From: Salvelinus alpinus
Taxonomy: Eukaryota > Chordata > Actinopteri > Salmoniformes > Salmonidae
NCBI RefSeq assembly: GCF_045679555.1
Contig: NC_092096.1
Location: forward strand, 14,565,056 to 14,629,055
Length of the DNA stretch: 64,000 bases
Direction of reading: 5' to 3'
The position numbers and the translations under genes were made by a program. Each line of letters opens with the position of its first letter. The first letter of the stretch is position 1. The notes beneath the pieces were generated by a model, which was not told the origin of the DNA, did no database searches, and worked only from the letters and a program-made list of their open reading frames with translations. Below, in pieces: positions 63,721-64,000 of this stretch.

Positions 63721-64000
63721 TTCCGTAGCTTATATAGGTCTACCGATGGAGAGTTTCTGTAGGACATTACATTTACTGTTAAATCAATTGCATGGCTATC
63801 TAACAGCAATATCATATTTAGAGTTAGCGAATCTAGCTAATGTGTTTTGAGTTCCTCCTTCCTCAGGTGGTGAATAGCCTAGGCCAATGGGTACAAAAAA
63901 CATTCAGGCTAATTAATCTCTAAAGATCCAAATGTATATCTGATTATTCTGGATCCTATTTTGACATGTTGCACATGAAAATATAACCATCATGCCGTTC

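Larger units (their letters stand above)
55320..64000. repeat. Second copy of the 8.6-kb block
   Basis: Corresponds to 18830-27476 and runs to the window end. Differences include a 23-bp insertion near 60337, a missing 17 bp at the Tc1 left end near 61235, a 4-bp shortening near 56820 and scattered substitutions. From about 61924 on, no difference is seen by eye. Confidence 0.95.

Overview
The window is vertebrate nuclear DNA, most probably from a salmonid fish. The genes are intron-rich with GT-AG junctions, and the background is full of repeats I recognise as typical of salmonids: tRNA-derived SINE tails, a Tc1-type transposon, palindromic MITEs and an unusual load of minisatellites. There are no bacterial or phage features.

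Layout, left to right. 1-4812: minus-strand 5' half (exons 1-5) of a pepsin-family aspartic protease, best matched to fish nothepsin (nots); the rest of the gene lies off the left edge. 6847-20476: complete minus-strand cct2 (TCP-1 chaperonin subunit beta), 14 exons, 535 codons. 20477-21050: short divergent intergenic region shared with cpsf6. 21051-36596: complete plus-strand cpsf6 (CFIm68 cleavage/polyadenylation factor), 9 exons, 555 codons, with a long repeat-bearing 3' flank. 46332-48882: complete plus-strand yeats4 (GAS41 acyl-lysine reader), 7 exons, 226 codons. About 52040-52566: a probable untranslated first exon of the next gene. 55220-55319: 100 Ns. 55320-64000: a second copy of 18.8-27.5 kb, carrying again cct2 exons 1-2, the promoter, cpsf6 exons 1-5 and the start of cpsf6 intron 5.

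The second copy starts inside the cct2 intron-2 minisatellite directly after the gap. It differs from the first by scattered SNPs and small indels for about 6.6 kb and then becomes identical by eye for the last 2.07 kb. This fits an alternative haplotype contig wrongly placed in the scaffold better than a real partial gene duplication, but only read data can decide.

The most striking biology is in the minisatellites. Two arrays have captured a real 3' splice site together with the first bases of the neighbouring exon: cct2 intron 4 (21 intronic copies) and yeats4 intron 4, where the nearest extra acceptor would add 16 codons in frame. A third, 4.9-kb array in cct2 intron 2 has no AG dinucleotide on the transcribed-sense strand. 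Long open frames inside arrays, including a 731-codon one, are by-products of unit length and not genes.
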